The notes beneath the pieces are model-generated. The model was not told the origin of the DNA and made no database searches. It saw nothing but the letters and a program-made list of their open reading frames with translations. A DNA stretch of 64,000 bases from CAZTAK01 sp964611585 (GTDB taxonomy: Bacteria; Pseudomonadota; Alphaproteobacteria; SHVP01), in contig CAZTAK010000004.1 of assembly GCA_964611585.1 (NCBI GenBank), positions 8,209 through 72,208 of the forward strand. Direction: 5' to 3'. Positions 53,100-62,213 of this stretch are shown here, piece after piece. A program made the position numbers and the translations under genes. Numbering within the stretch: the first letter of the stretch is position 1; each line of letters begins with the position of its first letter.

Positions 53100-54011
53100 A
53101 TGACCCTTATTCCCTTTGACGATCGCGATGGAGTTGTCTGGTTCAACGGCGGCCTCGTTCCCTGGCGCGAGGCCAGAATCCATGTACTGAGCCATGGGCT
53201 TCATTATGCCAGCGCCGTGTTCGAAGGGGAACGCGTCTATGGCGGCGAGGTGTATAAGCTCGCCGAGCATACCGAACGGCTCGCCTATTCGTCTCGTGTC
53301 ATGGGATTCGAGTTGCCCTATTCGGCGGCCGAAGTCGATACCGCTACCCGCGAAACGATCGCGGCGCTTGGCATCGAGGACGGCTACGTCCGTCCGGTCG
53401 CCTGGCGCGGCAGCGAAATGATGGGCGTGTCGGCGCAGGCCTGCCGGATCAATCTGGCGATCGCGGCGTGGGCGTGGCCGTCCTATTTTTCGCCCGAGGC
53501 GCGGATGAAGGGAATCCGTCTGAAAATGTCCAGATGGCGGCGGCCGTCGCCCGAAACCGCGCCAACCGATACCAAGGCGGCTGGCCTGTACATGATCTGC
53601 ACGCTGTCGAAACATGAGGCGGAAGCGGCGGGCTATGACGACGCGTTGATGCTCGATTACCGCGGCCGGGTTGCCGAGGCGACCGGCGCGAATATATTTC
53701 TCGTCAAGGACAACGTTCTGCATACACCGACGCCTGACTGCTTCCTCGACGGCATCACGCGGCGCACGGTCATTGGTCTGGCGCAGGCGCGCGGCTACGA
53801 GGTGATCGAACGCGCGATCATGCCTGAAGAACTGGCCGGGCCGGACGAAGTGTTTCTGACCGGCACCGCCGCCGAGGTAACGCCGGTCGGCGAAATCGAC
53901 GGTCATACCTATACCGTCGGGCCGGTCACGCAGACCTTGATGGACGATTACGAGAATACGGTTCGCGGCCGGCCGCTGGCGCAAGAGCCGGTAGCGGCCA
54001 TGGCCGGCTAA
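53100..54011 (+). CDS. ilvE: Branched-chain amino acid aminotransferase
   Basis: A 303-residue fold-type IV PLP enzyme transaminating Val, Leu and Ile. It has GLHYASAVFEGERVYGG, RPVAWRGSEMMGV, AWAWPSYF, the PLP-lysine region TDTKAAGLYMICTLSKHEAE (as TKAAGLYM) and EATGANIFLVKDNVLHTP, GTAAEVTPVGEID. ATG at 53100 fits the family; the frame extends upstream through the promoter region. Probably controlled by the divergent MarR protein. Confidence 0.94.
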   Translation: MTLIPFDDRDGVVWFNGGLVPWREARIHVLSHGLHYASAVFEGERVYGGEVYKLAEHTERLAYSSRVMGFELPYSAAEVDTATRETIAALGIEDGYVRPVAWRGSEMMGVSAQACRINLAIAAWAWPSYFSPEARMKGIRLKMSRWRRPSPETAPTDTKAAGLYMICTLSKHEAEAAGYDDALMLDYRGRVAEATGANIFLVKDNVLHTPTPDCFLDGITRRTVIGLAQARGYEVIERAIMPEELAGPDEVFLTGTAAEVTPVGEIDGHTYTVGPVTQTLMDDYENTVRGRPLAQEPVAAMAG

Positions 54012-54071
54012 CGCACCCGCCTTTAGGATCGATTCCAGCGTACCCGGCCTGCGGTGGGCGGTATCCTCCGG

Positions 54072-54524
54072 TCAGGTCCTGGCCCAGCGCTCCGCGGCTT
54101 CGTCGTCGCTGGCGCGGGTCTCGACCCACCGTTCGCCGTCCGTGGTTTCCTCTTTCTTCCAGAACGGCGCTTTCGTCTTCAGCCAATCGATGAGAAAGGC
54201 GCACGATTCAAGCGCGGCAGCGCGGTGCGCCGATGCCGTCGCCACCAGTACGATCCTTTCGCCCGGCAGAAGGCGGCCAACTCGGTGAATTATTAGGCAG
54301 GCCTGGAGCGGCCAGCGCGACCGCGCCTCGTCCTCGATCGCCGCGAGCTGTTTTTCTGTCATGCCCGGGTAGTGCTCGAGGGTCATCGACGATAGGGCGG
54401 CGCCCGCTTGCCCGGCGCGCACCACGCCGACGAAGCTGGCGACGCCGCCGACATCGGTGCGGCCTTCAGTCAGTGCAGCGATTTCCCGGCCCGGGTCGAA
54501 GCCCTCTTTCTGTACACGGATCAT
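54072..54524 (-). CDS. moaE: Molybdopterin synthase catalytic subunit
   Basis: A 150-residue large subunit of molybdopterin synthase, which adds two sulfurs to cyclic pyranopterin with MoaD as donor. It has GGVASFVGVVRAGQAG, MTLEHYPGMTEKQLAAIEDEA, IIHRVGRLLPGERIVLVATAS and the late lysines in DWLKTKAPFWKKE. Last gene of the minus-strand cofactor series, six bases after moaD. Confidence 0.96.
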   Translation of the reverse strand: MIRVQKEGFDPGREIAALTEGRTDVGGVASFVGVVRAGQAGAALSSMTLEHYPGMTEKQLAAIEDEARSRWPLQACLIIHRVGRLLPGERIVLVATASAHRAAALESCAFLIDWLKTKAPFWKKEETTDGERWVETRASDDEAAERWART

Positions 54525-54530
54525 GACGGC

Positions 54531-54782
54531 TCAGCCACCCGTGACCGGGGGAAATAGGGCGACTTCGTCGTCGCTCGAAACCGGGTCATTGGCGCGCGCG
54601 TAATCCTGGTTGACCGCAACCCGGACGACGCTGAGATCGGCCAGGGCCTCGGCATGGCGGGGGCTCCGATCCTTTAGCCAGTCAAGCAGTGCGCCCACCG
54701 TGGCGACATCGGCGGGCGGGTCGAGGTTTTCCTCCGCTGTCCCGACCTTCGAGCGCAACCACGCAAAGTACAAAATCTTCAA
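54531..54782 (-). CDS. moaD: Molybdopterin synthase sulfur carrier subunit
   Basis: An 83-residue ubiquitin-fold carrier ending in the required Gly-Gly (PPVTGG), whose C-terminal thiocarboxylate donates sulfur. It begins MKILYFAWLRSKVGTAEE. The start is TTG at 54782, overlapping the moeA stop (TTGA), so translation is coupled. Confidence 0.95.
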   Translation of the reverse strand: MKILYFAWLRSKVGTAEENLDPPADVATVGALLDWLKDRSPRHAEALADLSVVRVAVNQDYARANDPVSSDDEVALFPPVTGG

Positions 54783-56035
54783 CGGAGTACCTCGCTGAAC
54801 GGAAGGAAGTCGATGCTGTCACCCCTTTCGACTTGAGCCAGGTCCTCGGGGAGTTCGATCAGGCCGTCGGCTTCGACCATCGAGGTCAGAATGCCTGAAC
54901 CGTCGTGGGCAAACTTGACGGCGCTCAGGGTGCCGTCGGGGTCGCGCGTCAACCGCGCCCGCAGCCACTCGCGGCGATTCAATTTTTTTCGGTATTCGAA
55001 ATCGGCGCGCACGCGAAACAGGTGCGGCGCGATCGTAGTGGCGCCGCCGAGGCGCAGAACCAGGGGCCGAACGAAGCGCAAGAACGTAACCATGGCGGCG
55101 ACCGGGTTGCCGGGAATTCCGACGAAGGGGATTGCACCGATCTGTCCCATCGCGAGTGGCCGGCCCGGCTTGATGGCGAGCCGCCAGAAATGAAGACGAC
55201 CCAGGTCTTCGACGGCGGCGCGGACATGATCTTCGCCCCCGACCGAAACTCCGCCCGAAGTAAGAATCAGATCGTGGTCAGGGGCGGCATCCTTGAGGGC
55301 AGCGCGCACCGCTTCAAGCCGGTCCGCGAGGATGCCGAGGTCGCTTACCGTCGCCGCCAGGGACTCGGTCAGAGCGGCCAGCATATAGCGGTTGGAATCG
55401 TACAGGGCACCGGGGGGCAAGTCGCTGCCGGGATCGATCACTTCGTCCCCGGTTGAAAAGACTGCGACGCGAATCGGCCGATACACCGTCACGCTGGCGG
55501 CGCCGGTCGAGGCGATGACGCCGACATCTTGCGGTCGCAAGCGCTGACCCCGGGTCAGAACCGTTGCGCCACGCCGTATGTCCTCACCTGCCCGGCGGCG
55601 GTTGTCGCCGTGGCCAAGGCCAGCGGGCAGTGTCACGCGGCCTCGTTCGATGGTGCAGTCTTCCTGCATAGCAACGGTGTCTGTGCCCCGGGGCATTGGG
55701 GCGCCGGTAAAGATGCGAATGGCGGTTCCGTCCGCGGCTTCGCCAGCAAAGGGGTGTCCGGCCGCCGCGGTGCCCGCGATCAGGAGGGCGCCGCCGCCGG
55801 TGTCAGGGCGGCCGTTGGCAGAAAACGCATAGCCGTCGACCGCCGCGTTGTCGAAGGCCGGCACATCCCTGGGTGCGACAATGTCTTCGCCCAAGACGCG
55901 CCCCCGGGCCGCGCGCAGGGTGACGCGCTCGGTTTCGGCGACCGGGCTCACCCGCTGTTCAATCAGCCGCAGCGCCTCTGCGGTCGAGAGATAGTCGTGA
56001 TCCGCGGCAAAGCAGTCATTGACCGCCGCCGTCAT
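54779..56035 (-). CDS. moeA: Molybdopterin molybdenumtransferase
   Basis: A 418-residue enzyme inserting molybdate into molybdopterin. It has RDVPAFDNAAVDGYAF, GTAIRIFTGAPMPRGTDTV, RPIRVAVFSTGDEVIDPG, LTSGGVSVGGEDHV and GIPGNPVAAMVTFL. ATG at 56035 overlaps the mobB region by spacing of one base and follows GGGGGA; the longer frame to 56119 lacks a site. Confidence 0.96.
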   Translation of the reverse strand: MTAAVNDCFAADHDYLSTAEALRLIEQRVSPVAETERVTLRAARGRVLGEDIVAPRDVPAFDNAAVDGYAFSANGRPDTGGGALLIAGTAAAGHPFAGEAADGTAIRIFTGAPMPRGTDTVAMQEDCTIERGRVTLPAGLGHGDNRRRAGEDIRRGATVLTRGQRLRPQDVGVIASTGAASVTVYRPIRVAVFSTGDEVIDPGSDLPPGALYDSNRYMLAALTESLAATVSDLGILADRLEAVRAALKDAAPDHDLILTSGGVSVGGEDHVRAAVEDLGRLHFWRLAIKPGRPLAMGQIGAIPFVGIPGNPVAAMVTFLRFVRPLVLRLGGATTIAPHLFRVRADFEYRKKLNRREWLRARLTRDPDGTLSAVKFAHDGSGILTSMVEADGLIELPEDLAQVERGDSIDFLPFSEVLR

Positions 56036-56036
56036 G

Positions 56037-56564
56037 TCACGATCCCCCATCGGCGGCACGAGAAGGCGCCGCCAGACCGCAGTGGGCAACGATGAAATCC
56101 GAAATCGCGACGGCATCATCGAGATCGAGAACCGGCAACGTCATTCCGGCCAAGGACCGATCGCAGGCGAACGCGACAATTCGCGGGTCTTCCTTGTACA
56201 ACAGCGGCTGCGTGCTGGGTCCGCGCACAACTTCGATCTTGTCATGGCCCTCGCGCTTGAATCCCTCGACCAGGACGAGATCCACTGCCGACATGCGCGC
56301 CAGCAGGCTCGCCAGACCGGATTCCGCGTCGCCCCGGTTTTCGTGCATTAGCACCCAGCGGTTCTTGGATGACACCATTACCTCGAAAGCGCCCGCGGCC
56401 CGGTGTTCGTAAGAATCCTTGCCGGGCAAATCAACGTCAAAGTTGTGGTGGGCGTGCTTGACCGTCGACACCTTGAGCCCGCGCCGCACCAGCTCCGGCA
56501 GCAGGCGCACCATCAGAGTCGTCTTGCCGCTACCGCTGTGTCCGGCGAGTCCGAAAACGTTCAT
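56037..56564 (-). CDS. mobB: Molybdopterin-guanine dinucleotide biosynthesis adaptor MobB
   Basis: A 175-residue P-loop GTPase-like adaptor. It starts MNVFGLAGHSGSGKTTLMVRLLPEL with the Walker A, then TVKHAHHNFDVDLPGKDS and the DLVLVEGFKREGHDKIEVVR block. ATG at 56564 overlaps the pgsA stop (ATGA). MobA is not in the window. It probably helps form the guanine dinucleotide form of the cofactor. Confidence 0.95.
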   Translation of the reverse strand: MNVFGLAGHSGSGKTTLMVRLLPELVRRGLKVSTVKHAHHNFDVDLPGKDSYEHRAAGAFEVMVSSKNRWVLMHENRGDAESGLASLLARMSAVDLVLVEGFKREGHDKIEVVRGPSTQPLLYKEDPRIVAFACDRSLAGMTLPVLDLDDAVAISDFIVAHCGLAAPSRAADGGS

Positions 56565-57178
56565 GACGACGGCCCGGGGTGCGCGGCGCCGCTGCCGCCG
56601 CCGGGACTTGCGGGTGGCGGTTCCGCCGAGGGACTCAGATGCCGTCTGCCGGCGCGCAAATAGTCGAGTCCTGTGTACAGCGTCAATGCGGCCGCGACCC
56701 ACAGGGCGACGGCGCCGATGTCGCCCGCCGGTAGAATCGAATCGGCGGCGTCATCGACCAGCAGCAGGGCAATCGCGATGATTTGGATCGTGGTCTTCCA
56801 CTTGGCGAGGTGGGAAACAGGCACACTGACCTGCACCTGGCCGAGAAATTCGCGCAGGCCGGAAATAAGGAACTCGCGCAAAAGAATAATCAGCCCGGCG
56901 ATGACCAGCGGGCCGTGTATGATTCCGACCGCGACCAGCATCAAGATCGTCGTCACCACCAGCATTTTATCGGCAAGCGGATCGAGGAATCGTCCCAGAG
57001 CCGATTGAAGGTTTCGGGCCCGCGCAATCCGGCCGTCGAGGTAATCGGTAATACCGGCGGCGCCAAAGATCGCCAGCGTCGCCCAGCTGGAAGCGTCACC
57101 GGGAAGATAAAAGGCCGCCACGAGTAGCGGCAGAACGGCGATTCGCGAGAGCGTCAAAAGGTTCGGAAGGTTGGTCAT
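56561..57178 (-). CDS. pgsA: CDP-diacylglycerol-glycerol-3-phosphate 3-phosphatidyltransferase
   Basis: A 205-residue inner-membrane enzyme making phosphatidylglycerol phosphate. The CDP-alcohol phosphatidyltransferase motif D-G-x2-A-R-x8-G-x3-D-x3-D is intact in DYLDGRIARARNLQSALGRFLDPLAD (seen as DGRIARARNLQSALG and RFLDPLAD). It begins MTNLPNLLTLSRIAVLPLL at 57178. It lies between uvrC and mobB, and has a Pro/Ser-rich C-terminal tail. Confidence 0.95.
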   Translation of the reverse strand: MTNLPNLLTLSRIAVLPLLVAAFYLPGDASSWATLAIFGAAGITDYLDGRIARARNLQSALGRFLDPLADKMLVVTTILMLVAVGIIHGPLVIAGLIILLREFLISGLREFLGQVQVSVPVSHLAKWKTTIQIIAIALLLVDDAADSILPAGDIGAVALWVAAALTLYTGLDYLRAGRRHLSPSAEPPPASPGGGSGAAHPGPSS

Positions 57179-57227
57179 GCGTGTCGGTGCGCGGTGCGGG
57201 AAGGCGATCCTACCACAGGCGGTCACC

Positions 57228-59135
57228 TCATCCTTCGCCGCGAAAATGATCATAAATGATCTGCGCAACCGTAGTGCTGATCCCGTCGACGCGGCCGAGA
57301 TCGGCAAGCCCTGCTTGAGCCACGGCGGCTGCTGACCCGAAATGATGCAGCAGTGCGCGCTTGCGCTTGGCGCCGACCCCCACAATCCCGTCCAGCGGGG
57401 ACCGGTCGATGGCGCGGCTGCGCCGGTTGCGGTGCGATCCAATGGCGAATCGATGGGCCTCGTCGCGGAGCCTTTGCAGGAAATAGAGAACGGCGTCGTT
57501 GGCGTCGAGGGTGAGCTGGAGCCCGTCTGCAAGATAGATGCGTTCGCGGCCTGCGTTCCGGTCCGGGCCCTTGGCCATCGCCGCCAGTGCGACGCCGGTG
57601 ACGCCGAGGTCGGCGAAGACGCCGGCTGCCGTACTCAACTGGCCCGGTCCGCCGTCGATCAGCACGAGATCGGGCCACGCATCCGACTCGCGGTCCTCGT
57701 CCTCGCGCAGGAGCCGCGAGAACCGCCGCGTCAGCACCTCGCGCGTCATTCCGTAGTCGTCGCCCGGTGACAAGTCCTCGCTTTTGATATTGAACTTTCG
57801 ATAGGCGTTGCGGTTGAGGCCCTCGGGCCCGGCGACAATCATGGCGCCGACCGGATGGCTGCCCGAAATGTGGCTGTTGTCGTAGACCTCGATCCGCGCC
57901 GGCACGGAATCGAGATCGAAGGTATCGGTAAGCCCGTCGAGCAACTTCCGCTGCGAGGCGCTTTCCGCCAGGCGCCGGTAAAGCGCATCGCGCGCGTTCT
58001 TGGCGGCGTGGGCAACCAGATCGGCCTTGGCGCCACGCTGGGGGCGGGCGATGCGCACGCGATGGCCGATGCGGCTTTCGAGCGCCGCCTCGGCGAGGTC
58101 GCGATGTTCGATGTCATGACTGACCAGCAACAGCCGCGGCGGCGGCCTGCGGGCATAGAACTGGCCGAGAAACGCCGACAAGACCTCGCCCGGCTCGATG
58201 TCCCTCGTGTGCGCAGGGAAGTAGGCCCGATTGCCGTAGTTCTGTCCGGCCCGGAAGAAGAAGATCTGGATGCAGACTTGGCCTGCCTCGCGGTGAAGGG
58301 CGATCACGTCGGCTTCGGGCACGCTGGCCACGTTGATGTCCTGGCGCGCCTGAATAAGGGTGAAGGCGCGTATTCGGTCCCGGTAGACGGTGGCCATTTC
58401 GTAGTCGAGCGCTTCCGCGGCCCGTGTCATGGCCTCCGACATCCGGCTCTGGATACGCTGACTGTGGCCTTTGAGAAAACCGCGGGCGTCGTCAACGATC
58501 TTGGCGTAATCGTCCGGCTTGATGCGCCCGACGCAGGGCGCGGTGCAGCGTTTGATCTGGTACTGGAGACAGGGCCGAGTGCGGCTCTCGAAAATCGAGT
58601 CCGGGCACGAGCGTAGTGGAAACACCCTTTGCAGCGCCGACAGGGTGCGGTTGACGGCGCCGGCGGTCGCAAATGGGCCGAAGAACTCGGCATTACGCGT
58701 GCGCGGGCCGCGGTACTTGCCGATTTGTGCCCAGGCGTGGTCGCGCCGAATCACGATGTAGGGAAAGGACTTGTCATCCCGCAGCAGCACGTTGTAGCGG
58801 GGCTTGAGTTTCTTGATCAGGTTCGATTCAAGCAGCAACGCTTCGACTTCAGTGTGCGTGGTGACGATTTCGAGTGACGCGGTGGCGGCGATCATGCGCA
58901 GGGTCCGCGTGGGCTGGCCCTGGCGGCGGGTATAGCTGGTGACACGTTTGCGCAGGTTCTTGGCTTTGCCGACGTAGAGGACGTTTCCCTTGGCGTCGAT
59001 CATGCGATAGACGCCGGGGCTTCCTGGAAGCGTGCGCACCGTTTCGCGGATCACATCGACGCCACGCCGGGGTTTGGGCGGTGCCGATTCATCGTGCGAA
59101 TCGGGCGTCGGGGCGGTCGCGTCGTTCGGTGCCAT
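57228..59135 (-). CDS. uvrC: Excinuclease ABC subunit C
   Basis: A 635-residue nucleotide-excision repair nuclease. The N-terminal GIY-YIG domain is GSPGVYRMIDAKGNVLYVGKAKNLRKRV (as GSPGVYRM and VLYVGKAKNL), a UVR motif lies near residues 215-250, the RNase-H-like domain has IEVYDNSHISGSHPVGAMIV, and a helix-hairpin-helix pair closes the protein (GIVGVGAKRKRALLHHFGS). A variable 30-residue N-terminal extension precedes the core. pgsA follows after 49 bases. Confidence 0.97.
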   Translation of the reverse strand: MAPNDATAPTPDSHDESAPPKPRRGVDVIRETVRTLPGSPGVYRMIDAKGNVLYVGKAKNLRKRVTSYTRRQGQPTRTLRMIAATASLEIVTTHTEVEALLLESNLIKKLKPRYNVLLRDDKSFPYIVIRRDHAWAQIGKYRGPRTRNAEFFGPFATAGAVNRTLSALQRVFPLRSCPDSIFESRTRPCLQYQIKRCTAPCVGRIKPDDYAKIVDDARGFLKGHSQRIQSRMSEAMTRAAEALDYEMATVYRDRIRAFTLIQARQDINVASVPEADVIALHREAGQVCIQIFFFRAGQNYGNRAYFPAHTRDIEPGEVLSAFLGQFYARRPPPRLLLVSHDIEHRDLAEAALESRIGHRVRIARPQRGAKADLVAHAAKNARDALYRRLAESASQRKLLDGLTDTFDLDSVPARIEVYDNSHISGSHPVGAMIVAGPEGLNRNAYRKFNIKSEDLSPGDDYGMTREVLTRRFSRLLREDEDRESDAWPDLVLIDGGPGQLSTAAGVFADLGVTGVALAAMAKGPDRNAGRERIYLADGLQLTLDANDAVLYFLQRLRDEAHRFAIGSHRNRRSRAIDRSPLDGIVGVGAKRKRALLHHFGSAAAVAQAGLADLGRVDGISTTVAQIIYDHFRGEG

Positions 59136-59523
59136 GGCGGCTATATTGCGTTGCCGGCGGAGGGGGTCAACGTCTCGCCGCTACACTCACGGGTAGATTT
59201 AGCCAGAACCGCCCCTGCCATGACAAACATGCGACGATTTCCACCATTCGTGGGGATAAGTTTGTGGGCAAGTAAAGCGGCAGGAACCTTTGCGCCAAGC
59301 AATCAGGGATTTTGCCGTGATTGCACAAAAAGTAGGCAATTGTGGTAAGTATTTGAGAATTAACATTTAATCAAAGTTAAGATGATTCTCCGTTGGGCAG
59401 CAGAGGCTAGAGCAAGGCCGATTCGGGTGATTCGAGCCGTCAATTGCGCTCCTGTGCACAAGTTGCGTTGGGCGCGCTCGAACGCGACCGCATTGCGGTA
59501 ACCCGTTCCAAATTCACAATAAT
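59136..59523. other. AT-rich intergenic region between folB and uvrC
   Basis: 388 bases with clearly lower GC, especially 59255-59400. It must hold the end of the folB transcript and the uvrC promoter. Three TTAA tetramers lie at 59360, 59367 and 59377. A plus-strand frame of 42 codons at 59220-59348 has no ribosome site and is not called. No terminator with a T run was found. Confidence 0.45.
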
Positions 59524-59952
59524 TTAACCTTTCAACCAATCCGGTCGGGCCTTTCGGCGTTCGATCTCGACTCCGGCGCTTGCCGCCTCGGGCAGCACCG
59601 CGAGCTTTTCGATCCGGACCCGGACCGACTCGACGCGGTCGTCCGCAAGGCATTTTACAGCGACCTGCTCGGCCAGAGTCTCGACCAGATTGATGTGCCC
59701 GGCCGCGACCAAGCTCTTGATTTCATCGACCAGGACTTCGTAGTCCAGCACCTGAGACAGGCGGTCTTGGAGTGCGCCGACGTTCTCGCGGACGGCAAGG
59801 TCGATATTGATTCGGACCGGCTGGCGGCGCTTTCGCTCGTGGCGGTGGACGCCGATCAGCGCCTCGAGCTCCAGGTCGCGGACAAACACGTGATAGACGG
59901 CGCGCCCGGCATCGGCGAGGCGAAGGGGATGAACGGTGCTGGAATCGATCAT
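59524..59952 (-). CDS. folB: Dihydroneopterin aldolase
   Basis: A 142-residue FolB-type enzyme of folate synthesis, cleaving dihydroneopterin to 6-hydroxymethyl-dihydropterin. It has VRDLELEALIGVHRHERKRRQPVRINIDLAV (as LEALIGVHRHERKRRQPV), DYEVLVDEIKSLV, HINLVETLAEQVA and RVRIEKL. ATG at 59952 is used. It follows the pteridine-reductase-like SDR by 26 bases on the same strand. Confidence 0.93.
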   Translation of the reverse strand: MIDSSTVHPLRLADAGRAVYHVFVRDLELEALIGVHRHERKRRQPVRINIDLAVRENVGALQDRLSQVLDYEVLVDEIKSLVAAGHINLVETLAEQVAVKCLADDRVESVRVRIEKLAVLPEAASAGVEIERRKARPDWLKG

Positions 59953-59978
59953 GAGCGTTGGGGCATGGGTTCGGCGTT

Positions 59979-60758
59979 CTACTCTGGAACCGGACCGTCC
60001 GCAACGGCACGCCAGGCGAGGTGCTGGCCGCTGTCGAGCGCGATCATCTGACCCGTCATCGACGGCGTTGCCATGATGAATCGGACGGTGGCGCAAATCT
60101 CGTCGAGCCCGGGCTGGTACCGGAGCGGAGTCGCCGCAACCTGGGCTGAGAAGTCGCGGCGCGACTGGCGGCGGCTGGGGAGCGTCGGTCCTGGGCCGAT
60201 GCCGTTGACACGGACACGCGGAGCCAGGGCCAGGGCGGCGGTCTGAGTGAGCGCCCACAGCCCCGCTTTGCTGATGGTGTACGAATGAAAGTGCGGCGTC
60301 AGGTTCCAGACTCGTTGGTCGATCAGATTGATGATGTGTCCCGGGGCCTCCGCCGGTAGCGCCGCTGCCAGGGCCTGGGTCAGCATCATCGGCGCGCGCA
60401 GGTTGACATCGAGGTGAGCCGACCAGGTTTCCGGCGTTACCGAATCGATGGTGTCGTCCTCGAACACAGAGGCGCTGTTGATCAGACAGTTTACGGGCCC
60501 AAGGGCCTCGGCGGCGTGGCCGACGAGCGCGCCGGACTCGCTAGCGTCGGCAAGGTCCGCGGCGATGGCTGCCGCCTCACCGCCGGCCGCTTGTATCGTG
60601 CCTACAACCTCGGCGGCGGCGCCGGTGGACCGAAGGTAGTGCACGGCTACGCGCCAGCCCGCGCGTGCGAGGTCGAGCGCAATCGCCCGGCCAATCCTGT
60701 GGGCAGCACCGGTCACCAGCGCCGTTCCCGGAGATGCAGTCCCGGATTCTCCTGTCAT
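59979..60758 (-). CDS. SDR-family reductase, pteridine reductase/FolM-like
   Basis: A 259-residue short-chain dehydrogenase. The cofactor site is LVTGAAHRIGRAIALDLA, with T-G-x3-R-I-G as in FolM and PTR1. The catalytic Tyr and Lys lie in YTISKAGL, while the usual Ser position reads INLIDQRVWN: an Asp exactly 13 residues before the Tyr, as in trypanosomatid PTR1. Being next to folB, it probably reduces dihydrofolate, dihydrobiopterin or dihydromonapterin. Its ATG overlaps the antiporter stop (ATGA). A generic SDR remains possible. Confidence 0.82.
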   Translation of the reverse strand: MTGESGTASPGTALVTGAAHRIGRAIALDLARAGWRVAVHYLRSTGAAAEVVGTIQAAGGEAAAIAADLADASESGALVGHAAEALGPVNCLINSASVFEDDTIDSVTPETWSAHLDVNLRAPMMLTQALAAALPAEAPGHIINLIDQRVWNLTPHFHSYTISKAGLWALTQTAALALAPRVRVNGIGPGPTLPSRRQSRRDFSAQVAATPLRYQPGLDEICATVRFIMATPSMTGQMIALDSGQHLAWRAVADGPVPE

Positions 60759-61729
60759 GGTGTCGCTCCCAGCCCCGAATAACCGGAAAACTGAAACCAG
60801 ATGTAGACGATGTAGGCGCCAAGAAAAACGATGCCGGCGATCCGGCTCATATCGATCCAGCGCACGACAAACGGCAGAATGGCGAGGGCGACAACAATCA
60901 TGACCGGGAAATCGACCGCCAGCAGCCGATCGGACACCGGCACCGGCACCAGCATCGCGGTGATACCCATGACGCCCAGGATATTGAACAGGTTGCTGCC
61001 GAGAATATTGCCGATGGCGACGTCGCCGTGTTTGCGCGCAACCGCAACCAGCGAAGTCACCAGTTCCGGTAGCGAGGTGCCGAAGGCGACGAGGGTGAGG
61101 CCGATCACGGCATCCGAAACGCCCAATACCGTGGCGATCTCCACGGCTCCGCTGATAAGCATTTCCGAACCGATGAACAGGGCGGCAAGGCCGCCGACGA
61201 TGAATCCGGTCAGTAACAAGGGTGAATGCGAGGGGGCGGCAAACTGGGTCAGTTCCTCGGCGTAATCGGCCGCTAACATGGCGTCGCGGTGCGACATCCG
61301 GTACGAGGTCCACAAGAAAGCCAGAAGCAACGCCAACGAGATCAGGCCCTCGTGGAATTCGATGACCCCGTTCCAGGCCCACAGCAGCATGAGCAAACTG
61401 GCGAATATCATGATCGCCGTATTGCGAAGGATGGGTCCGGAGTCGCTGTGCAACGGGGCGATGATGGCAGGCAGCCCCAAGATCAGAAGAATATTGGCAA
61501 TGTTGCTGCCGACAACGTTGCCGATCGCAATTTCCGGAACCCCATCGAGAGCCGCTTCAACGCTGACCATGAGTTCGGGCAACGAGGTGCCGAACGCGAT
61601 CACCGTGACGCCGATCACAAGTGTCGGAATCTCGAGCCGCTGCGCCAGAGAAACGGCGCCGCGCACCAAAAAGTCGCCGCCAAGAAACAACAGGGCGAGC
61701 CCGCCAGCGACGAAGATTCCGCTTACCAC
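60755..61729 (-). CDS. Calcium/sodium antiporter, CaCA family
   Basis: A 324-residue ten-helix cation exchanger of the YrbG type. The two inverted alpha repeats are seen: AFGTSLPELMVSVEAAL with GNVVGSNIANILLILG, and AFGTSLPELVTSLVAV with GNILGSNLFNILGVMG. The start is GTG at 61729. It lies 67 bases after the CBS gene and overlaps the SDR gene, so P-II, CBS, antiporter and folate genes may share a transcript. Confidence 0.93.
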   Translation of the reverse strand: MVSGIFVAGGLALLFLGGDFLVRGAVSLAQRLEIPTLVIGVTVIAFGTSLPELMVSVEAALDGVPEIAIGNVVGSNIANILLILGLPAIIAPLHSDSGPILRNTAIMIFASLLMLLWAWNGVIEFHEGLISLALLLAFLWTSYRMSHRDAMLAADYAEELTQFAAPSHSPLLLTGFIVGGLAALFIGSEMLISGAVEIATVLGVSDAVIGLTLVAFGTSLPELVTSLVAVARKHGDVAIGNILGSNLFNILGVMGITAMLVPVPVSDRLLAVDFPVMIVVALAILPFVVRWIDMSRIAGIVFLGAYIVYIWFQFSGYSGLGATP

Positions 61730-61796
61730 GGCGGGTTCAAATCCAGAGGCTCGCAGTGGCCGACGGACACGCAGGCGGTGGGCACGGGCACTTCTA

Positions 61797-62213
61797 TCAC
61801 TTGGGCCCCGCGTCTTCCTGGGCGTAGCGCAGAACCATGTCGCGCAGAGTCGCGAGTCCGACCAATTGCCGCTCGTGATCGGTCACTAGACCGCGTGACA
61901 GAGAAAAACGGTGCAGGAGCCTGATCGCGTACTTGATATGCATGTCCTGATCGAGGGTAATGACCGGCTTGCTCATCACCTCATAGACGTTGACCCGGTC
62001 GGGCGACAGATTGCTTGCGATCACGTGCGCGGCAATATCGCCAATCATGATGATGCCCAGTTCGTCGGCGGGGTCGCGCCGCTCTATCACCAGGGAGCTA
62101 ATCCGGAATTCGCTCATTTCCCGGAGCGCCTCGCGGATGGTCGCCAGCGGGTCGATGATCCGGACCGTGCGGGCCATTACTGCACTGACCTTGATGTAGG
62201 ATTCGCTTGTCAT
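61797..62213 (-). CDS. Two-CBS-domain protein
   Basis: A 138-residue protein made of a CBS pair: VSAVMARTVRIIDPLATIREALREMSEFRISSLVI (as VRIIDPLATIREALREM) and VMSKPVITLDQDMHIKYAIRLLHRFSLSRGLV (as VITLDQDMHIKYAIRLL). CBS pairs bind adenosine nucleotides and regulate partners. Its ATG overlaps the P-II stop (ATGA), pointing to joint action on the DUF1538 transport system or the antiporter. Confidence 0.9.
   Translation of the reverse strand: MTSESYIKVSAVMARTVRIIDPLATIREALREMSEFRISSLVIERRDPADELGIIMIGDIAAHVIASNLSPDRVNVYEVMSKPVITLDQDMHIKYAIRLLHRFSLSRGLVTDHERQLVGLATLRDMVLRYAQEDAGPK

Noticed and set aside
59251..59259. DnaA box / replication origin in the AT-rich uvrC leader
   Set aside because: Only one near-match (TTATCCCCA on the minus strand) is present, and there is no box cluster, dnaA, hemE or parAB nearby.
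59220..59348. 42-codon plus-strand ORF in the uvrC leader
   Set aside because: No ribosome site, no recognisable family and antisense to the probable uvrC leader.
59360..59380. CtrA-type site (TTAA repeats)
   Set aside because: The TTAA spacings are 3, 6 and 13 bases, not the 7 of the TTAA-N7-TTAA consensus.
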